Notes under the pieces: model-generated
Database searches by the model: none
The model's input: only the letters and a program-made list of their open reading frames with translations
What the model was told of the DNA's origin: nothing
Origin: Peterkaempfera podocarpi
Lineage (GTDB): Bacteria; Actinomycetota; Actinomycetes; Streptomycetales; Streptomycetaceae
NCBI RefSeq assembly: GCF_042466665.1
Contig: NZ_CP162102.1
Coordinates: 6,014,001-6,078,000, forward strand
Reading direction: 5' to 3'
Length of the DNA: 64,000 nt
Shown here: piece after piece, positions 1 through 9,451 of the stretch
Position numbering within the stretch: the first letter of the stretch is position 1
How the letters are laid out: each line of letters opens with the position of its first letter
Translations under genes and position numbers: made by a program

Positions 1-267
1 CTCGCTGACCGGGGCATCACCTTGTCCACGAGCCAGGTCTACCGGCTCGCCGTCGAGCGCCCCGAGCGCCTCAGCCTGAAGATCCTCATGGCCTTGCTCG
101 ACATCCTGGACTGCAGGATGGACGACCTCATCGAGCCGATCGCCACAGCCGGCACGGTGAAGAAGCCGAAGAAGGCCGCTGCCGCGGGTGCCGCGCCACA
201 GGCAGCGGACGGGCTCGGTGACCTGCGTCCCAAGCGGGCTCGGATCAGGGGTGTCGACCTGCCGTGA
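1..267 (+). CDS. XRE-like helix-turn-helix regulator, C-terminal part (5' end outside window)
   Basis: The frame is open from base 1, so the true start lies upstream of the window. The visible residues (ITLSTSQVYRLAVERPERLS, then a short helix before DILDCRMDDLIEPI) resemble the second half of a Cro/C1-type DNA-binding domain, in which the recognition helix is followed by a helix leading into a 'DLIEP' ending common in actinobacterial XRE regulators. A basic Lys/Ala/Pro-rich tail follows. The stop overlaps the GTG start of the next gene (GTGA), so the two genes are probably translationally coupled and the regulator may act with the recombinase-like protein. The DNA target is unknown. Confidence 0.6.
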   Translation, partial: LADRGITLSTSQVYRLAVERPERLSLKILMALLDILDCRMDDLIEPIATAGTVKKPKKAAAAGAAPQAADGLGDLRPKRARIRGVDLP

Positions 268-2474
268 CCACCGCTGACCAGCCGGCCCGCGCGGTCACGG
301 ACCCCGTCGGCCTGATAACGGACCTGATCACACGCGTCGAGAAGGCGCTCGATCACGCGGCCGTCCGGGCCGTAGTTCTCGGCGTCGTCGGCGGCCGTGC
401 GAAGTCGCGCCGGCTCGCCGAAGCCCTGGAGGCCCAGCCCGAGGTCCTGACCGACGGCCGTTCTCCAGCACTCCGGGCCGTCGGCGACCTGCTGATCGCC
501 CTCCGCAAGGCCGGAGCCGTGACGATCTCGCCGCCGGTCTGCCGCGACTGCGGCAAGCACCTGCGGACCTTCCAGCGCCGAGGCCAGGACTGGTTCTGCT
601 CGGTCTGTGGGCAGGAGAGCGCCGAGTGCGCCGCCTGCGGCAACACCCGGCGGATCTCCATGCGGGACCGCATCGGGCGGCCGCGCTGTTCGATGTGTCC
701 GGACACCGATCCCCGCGACCCGCTCGACGTCATCCATGAGGTGATCACCAGGATCAGTCCGGCCGCCGACCGCGAGATCGTCGCCGACGCGGTCCGCCAG
801 TCCGCTCCCCGCCCCTCCTACCAGCAGAAACTGGCCTGGTCCTTGGAGGACAACCCCCGCCTGCTGACCGGGGAGGGGCACCTGGCTCCCCTTCGCGCCA
901 TCCCGCGGTTCATCGAGTTGCTGCACGCCGCCGGCGTCCCAGGCATCGTCCGGCCGGCCTGCCCCCGCTGCCGGCGCGTCGTCCGGATCGACAAGCCCCT
1001 CGACGGCCAGCGGGTCTGCCGCAACTGCATCGCCAAGTCCCGCATCGAAGAGTGCTCACGCTGCAGCACCCGACGCGAACCCGCCACCCGCGACGCCCAA
1101 GGCCGGCCGCTGTGTCCGCACTGCCTGATCACCGATCCCGCCAACCTGGAGACCTGCATCGTCTGCGGCAACCGCCGCATGGTCAGCACCCGGACTCCCG
1201 ATGGTCCGATCTGCCCCAACTGTCGTCCTCTGCCCACGCTGGTCTGCTCGATCTGCGGCCGGACGGCACCCTGCATGCTCTCGAAGCTGACCGGGCAGCC
1301 CCGCTGCGGCCGTTGCAACCAGCGAGAAGTGCACTGCACCGTCTGCGGACGCTTCCGCGACATCCACTCCGGCACCGTCGATGCCCCCGTCTGCGGCCCC
1401 TGCACGAAGCCGGACGCCGAACTCTGGCGCCCCTGCCCGACCTGCGGCGAGGCCGAACGGCTCACCACACCCGGCCCCTGCCGCCGCTGCACGCTCAAGC
1501 AGCGGCTCGTCGGCCTCCTCACCGACGACACCGGCGCCGTCCCGCCGAAGCTGCAGGCTCTCCACGACGCCCTGGCCAGCACCGAGCGGACGGCGACGGC
1601 CATGAGTTGGCTCTCGAAAGGCATCGTCTCCACCGTCCTGTCCGACCTGGCCTCCGGCCAACGTCCCCTGACCCACGAGGCCCTGGACGAACTCCCCGAC
1701 AGCAAGGTCGTCGAGCACATCCGCAGCGTCCTCGTGGCCGCGGACGCCCTCCCGCCCCGGGACGAGCAGATGGTCCGCCTCGAACGGCACGTGAAGGATC
1801 TCGTCGCCTCCCACGCCACCCCCGAGGGGCGGCAGATCCTGCACCGCTACGCGACCTGGCACCTGATCCGTCGGCTTCGCCGCCGAAGCCGTGGCAACGA
1901 CATCACGCACACCCAGCTCAACGTCGTACGCGTGCACCTGAGGGCCGCCGTCTATCTGCTGGACTGGCTCGCGGACCAGGACCTGACGCTGGCGAACTGC
2001 CGCCAGAGCGACCTCGAACGCTGGATGACCCGCGACGAGACCCAACTCCGAAGGGAAGCAGGCCACTTCGTGCGCTGGGCCCTCGCCCAGAAGATCGCCC
2101 GCGACCTCAGCTTCCCCGCCGTGAAGTGGAACGGCCCATCCCAGGCAATGGACGACGACGCCCGCTGGGCCACCGCCCGCCGCCTGCTGCACGACGACAC
2201 CATCCGGACCGAAGACCGCCTGGCCGGCCTGCTGTTGCTCCTCTATGCCCAGTGGCCTGCGGCGATAGCCCGGCTGACCACCGCTCACATCGAAGAGGCG
2301 GAAGGAACGGTCCGCATCCGCCTCGGCGATGTCGCGGTCGCCCTGCCCGGGCCCGTCGCCGATCTGGCCCTGAGTGGCTGTTGTCGTTCCGGTCTTGAGG
2401 GGTGGCGGTCGAACGGGAGTCTCGATCGGGTGAGTGCGGCGACTGGCGCGCATGAAAGCAGGGCCTCTTGGTAG
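264..2474 (+). pseudogene. Zinc-ribbon-rich recombinase-like protein, 3' end lost to an IS
   Basis: The GTG start overlaps the stop of the regulator. Residues about 90-410 hold some fifteen Cys-x2-Cys knuckles (CRDCGK, CSVCGQ, CIVCGN, CTVCGR, CPTCGE and others), a long run of tandem zinc ribbons. After residue 450 the protein is helical and resembles the SAM-like core-binding part of tyrosine recombinases (RVHLRAAVYLLDWLADQDL, then LLLLYAQWPAAIARLT). Native sequence ends at base 2369, where the IS5 inverted repeat begins. The last 34 or so codons are IS sequence ending at an accidental stop. The catalytic R-H-R-Y region that would follow is missing, so activity is unlikely. The recombinase assignment is inferred from overall pattern. 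Confidence 0.6.
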
Positions 2475-2615
2475 CTCAAAGGGTGTCTACGCCAAAAAGC
2501 TGTCCAGGAGGCCCTGTTGTCGCAGTTCTACGGCATCACGGATGCGGAGTCCATTTCGGTCACCCTTGCGTGTGACTGCCTGGCTCACCGGTTCGGGAAC
2601 GCCGGCGACCACGGG

Positions 2616-3434
2616 GTGCGCGAGCGCCGCTACCCGACCGACATGTCCGACGCCGAGTGGGCGGTGGTGAGGCCGCTGCTGCCGGTGCCGGGCTGGCTGC
2701 GGGGGCGGGGCGGGCAGCCGGAGGCGTACTGCCACCGCGCGATACTGGACGCAATCCGCTACCTGGTCGACAACGGAATCAAGTGGCGGGCCATGCCAGC
2801 CGACTTCCCACCGTGGGACCGGGTCTACGCATTCTTCCGCCGCTGGCGCGACCACGGCATGGTCAAGGAGTTCCACGACCGCCTCCGCCGCAAAGTTCGC
2901 GAGCAGGCAGGGCGGGATCCGGAGCCGAGCGCGGGCGTGATCGACTCCCAGTCGGTCAAGGCGGATGCCGTCGTCGGCGCCGGCAGCCGCGGCTTCGACG
3001 GCGGCAAGCTGGTCAACGGCCGCAAGCGGCACGCCGTGGTCGACACTCTCGGCCTCCTGCTCGCCGTGATGGTCACCAGCGCGGATGTCGGAGACCGTAC
3101 GGCAGCCCAGGTCCTGCTCGCCCAGGTTGCCGCCGCGCATCACCTGCTGGCCCTGGTCTGGGCCGACGGCGGCTACACCGGCAGCCTCGTCGGGTACTGC
3201 CTCGCCGCCCTCGCCCTGGTCCTCGCCATCATCAAGCGCAGCGACGACATGCGCGGCTTCGTCGTGCTTCCCAAACGCTGGATCGTGGAGCGGTTCTTTG
3301 CCCACCTGATGCAAAGCCGCCGCCTCGTGCGAGACTTCGAACGGTCCACCAGCAGCGCGGAGGCGATGGTCTACTGGTCGATGACGCAGCTCATGACCCG
3401 CCGCCTGGCCCGGCCACGCCCTTCGGCAGCGTGA
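2616..3434 (+). CDS. IS5-family DDE transposase
   Basis: This protein should cut and join the ends of the surrounding IS. It shows the usual N-terminal domain (MSDAEWAVVRPLLP, then GGQPEAYCHRAILDAIRYLV) and the catalytic triad in context: Asp in VIDSQSVKAD, Asp in WADGGYTG and Glu in KRWIVERFF. The start chosen is GTG 2616, which begins with VRERRYPTDMSDAEW as is usual for the family. The frame is open further upstream to a TTG at 2517. The end is basic (MTRRLARPRP). No frameshift is seen, so the copy may be active. Confidence 0.88.
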   Translation: MRERRYPTDMSDAEWAVVRPLLPVPGWLRGRGGQPEAYCHRAILDAIRYLVDNGIKWRAMPADFPPWDRVYAFFRRWRDHGMVKEFHDRLRRKVREQAGRDPEPSAGVIDSQSVKADAVVGAGSRGFDGGKLVNGRKRHAVVDTLGLLLAVMVTSADVGDRTAAQVLLAQVAAAHHLLALVWADGGYTGSLVGYCLAALALVLAIIKRSDDMRGFVVLPKRWIVERFFAHLMQSRRLVRDFERSTSSAEAMVYWSMTQLMTRRLARPRPSAA

Positions 3435-3933
3435 ACCGGCCCGGCGCCGACTCGACCAGCCAGCTCCGGGCTACCAGCCGCTTCGCCTTCGACCGCAACG
3501 CCTCGACCTTCGCGGGCACCGGGTCCAGACCGAAGCAGGCGGCCATCTCCTGGCAGGTCAACGGTCCTTGACCGAGACGGTTCCGGTCCGCGAGAACCTG
3601 CAGGATCCGTTGGTAGTCCGCCGACAGTGCCGACCAGGCCAGCCCCGCACGCCACATCGGCACCACCGATTTCGGTTTCGCGGCGTCCGAGGATGCAGGC
3701 GGCACCGGCGGGGCACCACGATCCGCCCAGTTCTCGCAGGCGTCGGGGCTGGCATCGTCGTCGCCCGGGGCCAGGACCTCGCCGACGCGCGAGCGGGCGA
3801 TGACCCACTCGTTCCACTCCCGCTCGACCACGACCAGCTCAGCCTGGATACGGTCGGCCTCCTCCCGCAGCTCGTCCATGCGACGGCGAGCGATCAGCTC
3901 ACGCTGTTCCAACAGCCCCACGACCGACGGCAT
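3391..3933 (-). CDS. IS passenger protein with N-terminal coiled coil
   Basis: This 180-residue protein starts MPSVVGLLEQRELIARRR and its first 55 residues are rich in Glu, Arg and Leu with coiled-coil spacing. A middle linker is followed by a helical domain (LSADYQRILQVLADRN, then ALRSKAKRLVARSWL) that looks like a winged-helix fold. It lies antisense to the transposase within the IS ends and overlaps the transposase 3' end by 44 bp. A related, broken copy lies at 37985-38479. Its function is unknown; a DNA-binding accessory or regulatory role in transposition is possible. Confidence 0.6.
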   Translation of the reverse strand: MPSVVGLLEQRELIARRRMDELREEADRIQAELVVVEREWNEWVIARSRVGEVLAPGDDDASPDACENWADRGAPPVPPASSDAAKPKSVVPMWRAGLAWSALSADYQRILQVLADRNRLGQGPLTCQEMAACFGLDPVPAKVEALRSKAKRLVARSWLVESAPGRFTLPKGVAGPGGGS

Positions 3934-4050
3934 CCCCGACCCCCATCTCAGCGACGACTCGACACGTCACCACTCTCCCCGAGACCGCCGGCCCCATGCC
4001 CGACCAGCGAAAACGCAGCCCTCAACGCCGGAAAGACAACAGCCACTCAG

Positions 4051-5225
4051 GACGGGCCGCCGGCAACAACCCCTCCTGGTGGGGGCCGTTCACTGACACC
4101 GATCCGCAGCCGCTGCCAACGGAGGAAGCCGTATGGCACCTGCTCGTGCAGCACTACTACGGCCCCAGCGGCCGGTGCTCCGCACGCACCGTCGAAGAAT
4201 CTGCGCTGGCGAACAGCACCGCGGGACCACTGCGCAAGACCATCTCCTTCCACCCGCTTGGACGTAACCTCCACGAATCTCTAGTGGCCTCAGTGCCCCG
4301 CAGCGTCGACACCCAGGACGCGGACGACCTCTGCCCCTGGGAAGAGCCGGACGCCCCCGATCCCCAGCGCAGTCTCGCGCCGCTGACCTGGCCCGGCAGG
4401 CTGCTGACCGGACGGTCGCGGCACGCGGTGCTCCTGATCCCGTCCGCCGACGGGCGCACGGTCACCGACACCTACCTGACCTGGGCCACCCGCCACCCGG
4501 CGCTGGCAGCCGTCGACCCCTACGTGGTGATGAACACCGTCAAGACCGGCGCCGCAGCGGGTAACCGCTACCCCCGAGAAGCCGACGCAGCGCGGGCCCT
4601 GTGGCGGGACCTGGACGCACTGCTGCTCAAGAGCGACGAGACGTCCGGCTTCCACCGGCCCACGATCTTCGCCGACCTCAACGACCTGCCCGAAGACGTA
4701 CGCGCGGCCCTACGGGTGCGAGCCTACGGCTTCGACCAGGACGGCCAGCAGGTCGACCGGGCCTGGTTCACCTCGGTCACCCCACCGATCCTGAGATGGA
4801 CGCAGGAACGGAACCCGGCGATGGCCCACCGGATCTCCACCTGCCGCAAGGCCGCTGAAGAAGTCGCCGACAAGCTCGGCTTCGCCGCCGCCGTGGCCTG
4901 GGCCGAGACCACCTCGCCACCACCAGCCGAAGGCCGCCAGGTCAAGGTCGACAGCAAGAACCCAGGATCGTGGCGGGCCCGAGCCCACAACGCGTACTGG
5001 CCGCTGGCTGAGCCAACGTTTTGGCGTCTGCTGTCCGAGGCCGCGGACCAGGAACCGTACCGGGCCTTCGTCCGCGACGCGGAGCAGGCTCTGCGCGCCG
5101 CAGTGGGCGCAGCGGAGCGGCAGCAAAAGCCCGCCCGGGCAGTGAGCCACGCCCTGGGCATCCTGCGAACCGTCCTGCCGCCGGTCCCATCCGGATCCGA
5201 GCACCGCAAGGAGGCCCCAGTATGA
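4051..5225 (+). pseudogene. casA: Type I-E Cse1/CasA (Cas8e), N-terminally truncated
   Basis: Cse1 is the large Cascade subunit that recognises the PAM and recruits Cas3. Here only about 390 C-terminal codons remain, against roughly 520-560 in the family. Reading begins at the IS right end (NNPSWWGPFTDTDPQPLP) and continues through typical Cse1 sequence (EEAVWHLLVQHYYGPSGRC, PWEEPD, then AYWPLAEPTFWRLL). The lost N-terminus should hold part of the PAM-sensing and Cas3-docking surface. An ORF beginning at 3996 inside the IS could give a chimeric protein. The stop overlaps the cse2 start (ATGA). No cas3 lies upstream. Confidence 0.85.
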
Positions 5226-5911
5226 GCACCACCTCACCACCAGCACCCGCCCCAACGGGCTCTGAGACGCGCCGCGAGCGGATGACCGCGTTCGTGGCCG
5301 CAGTGACCACGCTGTGCGAGGCGCCCGGCGCGAGGGCGGACCTGCGCAGCGGACTGGGCCGGCCCGTCGACCAGTGCGGCCGCATGCACCGCTACTTGGC
5401 CTGGCGCGTGCCCCAGGGGCAATACGACGAACGCGCCTACTACGCGGTTGCCGCACTCATCGCCGCCCGGCCTCGCGCCGTACGCGACGCGGACGGCGAA
5501 CAGGCCAGCGCGGACCCCGCCGAAGGCACAGCCCCGACCACGGTCTCACCTACGCATGACCGCGAACAGCCCGACACCAGTTCCACCGCAGCGTGGCACA
5601 CCCGCCCCAACCTCGGGGACAGCCTGGCCCTGGCCGTACGCAACGCGAAGATGAAAGAGGACAGTGCCGAGACCCGGCTACGGCTCCTGACCCGCCAGAG
5701 CACCACCTCTGTCCACCCGCGGCTGCCCGCGCTGATCCGACACCTGCAGACCTCAGGCATCACCGTCGACTGGGCCGTACTCCTGGACGACCTGTCGGCA
5801 TGGGACCTGTACCGCGACCGCATCGCCACCCGCTGGCTGCAGTCCTTCTACCGCACCCTGCACTCACCCCGAGCGACCGCCCCCGCCGATGAGGAGAACG
5901 TGAGCAACTGA
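5222..5911 (+). CDS. casB: Cascade small subunit Cse2/CasB
   Basis: Cse2 forms the dimer along the Cascade belly that stabilises the R-loop. The ATG at 5222 overlaps the casA stop (ATGA). The 229-residue product is helical, with a variable Ala/Pro/Thr-rich insert near residues 100-130, and ends with helices matching Cse2 (RLLTRQSTTSVHPRLPALIR, then LLDDLSAWDLYRDRIATRW). Identity rests on these C-terminal motifs and its place between cse1 and cas7e. It overlaps cas7e by one base, so the genes form one operon. Confidence 0.9.
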   Translation: MSTTSPPAPAPTGSETRRERMTAFVAAVTTLCEAPGARADLRSGLGRPVDQCGRMHRYLAWRVPQGQYDERAYYAVAALIAARPRAVRDADGEQASADPAEGTAPTTVSPTHDREQPDTSSTAAWHTRPNLGDSLALAVRNAKMKEDSAETRLRLLTRQSTTSVHPRLPALIRHLQTSGITVDWAVLLDDLSAWDLYRDRIATRWLQSFYRTLHSPRATAPADEENVSN

Positions 5912-7071
5912 TGGCCCTCTACATCGATCTGCACGCCCTGCAGTCCGTCCCGTTCGCCAACCTCAACCGCGACGACCTCGGCCAGCCCAAAACCGTCCGC
6001 TACGGCAACACTGAACGCATCCGGGTCTCCAGCCAGTCCTGGAAGCGCGAGATCCGACACGAGGTCGAGGACCAGCTCGGCGAGTACGCCAGGCGCACCC
6101 GTCTGGTCCCCGGCAAGGTCGCTGAATCCCTGCGCACCGCCGGCTGGCCCACCGGCCTCGCCCAGTTCGCAGGCGAGCAGGTGGCCCGCTCCGCCGGCAA
6201 GGGCTTGAAGACCGAAGAGGGAGGCAAGACCTCCGTCCTGCTCTACTTGCCCGCCTCCGCGATCGACGAACTCGCGGCCCTCTGCCAGAGGCACCGCGAT
6301 GCGCTGGAAGCCGCAGCCGAGCGCACCCAGAGTGCGGCGGGCAAAGGCAAAGCCAAGGGCAAAGCCGACGGCTCCGAAGCGGTCCTACCCACGGACGAGG
6401 TCACCGCGCTGCTCAAAGGCCGCACCGCGACCATCGACCTGTTCGGCCGCATGCTCGCCGAACTACCCGGCGGCAAGGTCGACGGCGCAGTCCAGGTCGC
6501 CCACCCCTTCACCACCCACGGCTCCGACCCCCAGCAGGACTTCTTCACCGCGGTGGACGACTGGCTGCCCGCCGAAGAAACCGGCAGCGGACACATGCAG
6601 ACCGCCGAGTTCAGCGCCGGCGTGTTCTACCGCTTCTCTACCGTCAACGTCGAAGACCTCGTCACGAACCTGGACGGCGACCGCGACCGCGCCCAGGAAC
6701 TCGTCAAGCTGTACATCGACGCCTACCTGATGTCCCTGCCCCAGGCCAAGAAGAACAGCACAGCCCCCCACACCATCCCCGACCTCGCCTACATCGCTGT
6801 CCGCACCCGCCGCCCCGTGTCCTTCGCCGCGGCCTTCGAGCAGCCCGTGGGCCCCCAGTTGTCCGGCGGCTTCTCCCAAGCATCCCGCCAGGCACTGGCC
6901 GAATACGCCGTCGCAGTGGACCGCCTGACCGCAGGCCGCGGACGCATCGCCCACGCACACGCCGGCATCGAAGACAAGCCGATCGACGGCCTCGGAACCC
7001 GCCACACCTCCTTCCCCGACCTCGTCGACGCCGCCGTCCAGGCCGCGTTCACCGCAAAGGCGACCTCGTGA
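5911..7071 (+). CDS. casC: Cascade backbone subunit Cas7e/CasC (Cse4)
   Basis: Six copies of Cas7e normally coat the crRNA spacer. The 386-residue product starts with the classic family opening (MALYIDLHALQSVPFANLNR) and carries the RRM-fold signature RVSSQSWKREIRH. A Lys/Gly/Ala-rich loop lies near residues 145-155 and GIEDKPIDGLGTRHTSFPDLV near the C-terminus. Length is normal for actinobacterial Cas7e. The stop overlaps the GTG of cas5e. Confidence 0.95.
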   Translation: MALYIDLHALQSVPFANLNRDDLGQPKTVRYGNTERIRVSSQSWKREIRHEVEDQLGEYARRTRLVPGKVAESLRTAGWPTGLAQFAGEQVARSAGKGLKTEEGGKTSVLLYLPASAIDELAALCQRHRDALEAAAERTQSAAGKGKAKGKADGSEAVLPTDEVTALLKGRTATIDLFGRMLAELPGGKVDGAVQVAHPFTTHGSDPQQDFFTAVDDWLPAEETGSGHMQTAEFSAGVFYRFSTVNVEDLVTNLDGDRDRAQELVKLYIDAYLMSLPQAKKNSTAPHTIPDLAYIAVRTRRPVSFAAAFEQPVGPQLSGGFSQASRQALAEYAVAVDRLTAGRGRIAHAHAGIEDKPIDGLGTRHTSFPDLVDAAVQAAFTAKATS

Positions 7072-7832
7072 GCGCACTGATCCTGCGACTCGCCGGCCCC
7101 CTACAGTCCTGGGGAGAGCGGTCGGTATTCGGCACCCGCGACACCGCATCCTTCCCCACCCGATCCGGCCTGATCGGCATGTTCGCCTCCGCCGAAGGCC
7201 GCGCCCGCACCGCGCTGCTCCACCGGTACGCCGAGCTCGGCCTGACCGTCCGCGTCGACCGCCCCGGCACCCGCCTGATCGACTTCCACACCGTAGGCGG
7301 CGGCCTCCCCGCCGCCAACACCGTCCCCACCAGCGAAGGCGGCCGCCGACAGGCAGACGCGGCCACCCTGGTCTCACGCCGCCACTACCTGGCCGACGCC
7401 GTCTTCACCGTCGCCGTCACCGGCCCCACCCCGCTCCTCGACGAGATCACCGACGCCCTGGAACACCCCACCTGGGCCCCCTACCTCGGCCGCCGCTCCT
7501 GCGTCCCCGACGAACCGCTCCTCCTACGCGCCGCCGTCGACGACCCGGAAGACGAACTGCGCTACGCCGTGCCACTCAGCCTCGCCCGGCCCCCAGCCCC
7601 TGGCCGCTCCACCATTGCCGTGGAGTTCATCTACGAGAACCCACCCGCCGACCAGACCAGCCAAGCCCAGCTGTACGAGATCACCGACATCCCCGAGAGC
7701 TTCGCCCCCCGCACCCGGCAGTACAGCTCGCGGCGACTGTGGCGCACCGTCGAGCAACTCCCTGCCGGTCTGTACGTTGGACCCCAGCCCGCAGACCGAC
7801 TCATCGACTACGCCCTGAAGCAGGACGCATGA
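7068..7832 (+). CDS. cas5e: Cascade subunit Cas5e/CasD
   Basis: Cas5e caps the crRNA 5' handle. The 254-residue product has the expected opening (LILRLAGPLQSWGERSVF), the TRSGLIGMFASAEGR segment and RTRLIDFHTVGGG-like strands; LGRRSCVPDEPLLL lies mid-protein. The GTG start overlaps the cas7e stop and the stop overlaps the cas6e start. No disruption is seen. Confidence 0.94.
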   Translation: MSALILRLAGPLQSWGERSVFGTRDTASFPTRSGLIGMFASAEGRARTALLHRYAELGLTVRVDRPGTRLIDFHTVGGGLPAANTVPTSEGGRRQADAATLVSRRHYLADAVFTVAVTGPTPLLDEITDALEHPTWAPYLGRRSCVPDEPLLLRAAVDDPEDELRYAVPLSLARPPAPGRSTIAVEFIYENPPADQTSQAQLYEITDIPESFAPRTRQYSSRRLWRTVEQLPAGLYVGPQPADRLIDYALKQDA

Positions 7833-8482
7833 CCACCGCCACCCTCACCCGCATCCTCCTCAACCCACGCAGCACCGCCGTCCGAAGGGACCTCGTAGAC
7901 GCCGACGGACTGCACAAGACCGTCATGCGACTGGCCCCCGATGGCATCGGCGACAGCGCCCGCCAACAAGCGGGCATCCTCTTCCGCCTGGACCGCACAC
8001 AAACCGGCGAGGTCCTCCTCGTACAGTCCCTGCTCCCCCCAGACCTCCGCCACCTGCCCGCCGACTACGGGCAGATCGACACCCGAGACCTTGGCCCCAT
8101 GCTCAAGGCCTTCACCACCGGCCTGCAGGTCCGCTACCGCATCGCGGCCAACGCCTCCAAACGCATCCGCCCCAGTGAGCAGGAGATGGCCAGCGGCCGC
8201 AAGCACGGCAGGGTCATCCCACTCACCGGCGAGGAAGCCACCACCTGGTGGCAGCGAAAGTCAGCGGACGCAGGACTCGCGGTGCACAGCGTGGTCGCTA
8301 GTCCACTGCCAGCTGCCCGCGGCCGCGGCAACTCCGCCCCCCGGCATGCCCTGACACGCTTCGACGGCCTGGCCACCATCACCGACCCCCACGCGCTCAC
8401 TACAGCTGTCCTCGCCGGTATAGGCAAAGGAAAGCCCTACGGCGCCGGCCTGCTCAGCCTCGCCCCGGCCCACCGCGGATGA
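7829..8482 (+). CDS. cas6e: crRNA endoribonuclease Cas6e/CasE
   Basis: Cas6e cuts the pre-crRNA at the base of each repeat hairpin. The 217-residue product has the N-terminal strand TLTRILLNPRS, a candidate catalytic His at residue 29 (DADGLHKTVMRL) and the C-terminal glycine-rich loop GIGKGKPYGAGLLSLAP that contacts the RNA. The ATG at 7829 sits in the cas5e stop (ATGA). The frame is open upstream, but those residues do not match the family. It appears intact, so the array can probably be processed. Confidence 0.93.
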   Translation: MTTATLTRILLNPRSTAVRRDLVDADGLHKTVMRLAPDGIGDSARQQAGILFRLDRTQTGEVLLVQSLLPPDLRHLPADYGQIDTRDLGPMLKAFTTGLQVRYRIAANASKRIRPSEQEMASGRKHGRVIPLTGEEATTWWQRKSADAGLAVHSVVASPLPAARGRGNSAPRHALTRFDGLATITDPHALTTAVLAGIGKGKPYGAGLLSLAPAHRG

Positions 8483-9450
8483 ACGCCCGAAAAACCGACC
8501 CCAAAGCACGGCTCGCAGCCCCCACCTTGGCGATGCTGCCCAAGGTCGCGGACTCACTCTCCTTCCTGTACCTCGACATCGTCCGCATCGTCCAAGATGA
8601 CACCGGGGTCTGCGCGCAGATCGAGACCACGCGCGGCACCGACACCGTCTACATCCCCACGGCATCCTTGTCCTGCATGCTGCTCGGACCCGGCACCTCC
8701 ATCACCGCCCGAGCCCTGTCCACCCTCGCGCGTCACGGGACCACCGTGGTGTGCACCGGCGCCGGAGGAGTCCGCGCCTACGCCGGCATCCTGCCCGACT
8801 CCCTGACCACCACCTGGCTCGAACGCCAGGTACACGCATGGGCCGACGAACAACGCCGCCTCGACGTCGCGATCCGCATGTACCACCGCCGCTTCGACGA
8901 CGACGTCCCGCCCGGCACCACCCTCGCCCAACTCCGCGGTATGGAAGGCCAACGCATGAAGGCCCTCTACCGCATCTTCGCCCAGCAACACGGCATCGGC
9001 CGCTTCCGCCGCAACTACGACCCAGCCCAATGGCACACACAGGATCCCGTCAATCTCGCGCTGTCCGCCGCCAACACCTGCCTGTATGGCGTCGTCCACG
9101 CAGCCCTGCTCGCCATGGGCTGCTCACCGGCGCTGGGCTTCGTCCACACCGGAACCCAGCACTCCTTCGTCTACGACATCGCCGATTTATACAAGGCAGA
9201 CACCACCCTCCCCCTCGCCTTCTCTCTCCACGCCGCGGCCAACCCCGAGCAGGAAGCCCGTCGGAAACTCCGCGACGGATTCCGTCTCATCAAACTGCTA
9301 CCGAGAATCGTCGGAGATATCCAGGCACTCCTTTCCCCGGCGACGGGCGTCGGCAACGACTCCGAACGCCAGGACGTCGACATGGTCCAACTGTGGGACC
9401 CCCAACTCGGTGTCCTGCCCGCCGGCGTTAACTACGCAGCGGAGGATTGA
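8479..9450 (+). CDS. cas1: CRISPR integrase Cas1e
   Basis: Cas1 integrates new spacers at the leader end of the array. The 323-residue product keeps the metal ligands, which align with E. coli Cas1 at a constant offset: Glu156 (LRGMEGQRMK), His223 (GFVHTG), Asp233 and Asp236 (VYDIADLYK). The ATG overlaps the cas6e stop. It is intact, but its partner Cas2 downstream is frameshifted, so adaptation is probably lost. Confidence 0.95.
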   Translation: MNARKTDPKARLAAPTLAMLPKVADSLSFLYLDIVRIVQDDTGVCAQIETTRGTDTVYIPTASLSCMLLGPGTSITARALSTLARHGTTVVCTGAGGVRAYAGILPDSLTTTWLERQVHAWADEQRRLDVAIRMYHRRFDDDVPPGTTLAQLRGMEGQRMKALYRIFAQQHGIGRFRRNYDPAQWHTQDPVNLALSAANTCLYGVVHAALLAMGCSPALGFVHTGTQHSFVYDIADLYKADTTLPLAFSLHAAANPEQEARRKLRDGFRLIKLLPRIVGDIQALLSPATGVGNDSERQDVDMVQLWDPQLGVLPAGVNYAAED

Positions 9451-9451
9451 G

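Larger units (their letters stand above)
2370..4050 (+). mobile_element. IS5-family insertion sequence with an antisense passenger gene
   Basis: The 1,681-bp element is bounded by 30-bp terminal inverted repeats. The left end (2370-2399) starts CTGAGTGGCTGTTGTC and the complement of the right end (4021-4050) matches it at 27 of 30 positions. It encodes a DDE transposase on the plus strand and a 180-residue passenger protein on the minus strand, overlapping at their 3' ends. No target duplication is visible (left flank GATCTGGCC, right flank GACGGGCC). It joins a gene lacking its 3' end to a casA lacking its 5' end, so a deletion next to the IS, or recombination between two copies, is more likely than a simple insertion. 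Confidence 0.85.

Noticed and set aside
2360..4060. Target-site duplication around the first IS
   Set aside because: The flanks GATCTGGCC and GACGGGCC share no convincing direct repeat directly at the ends.
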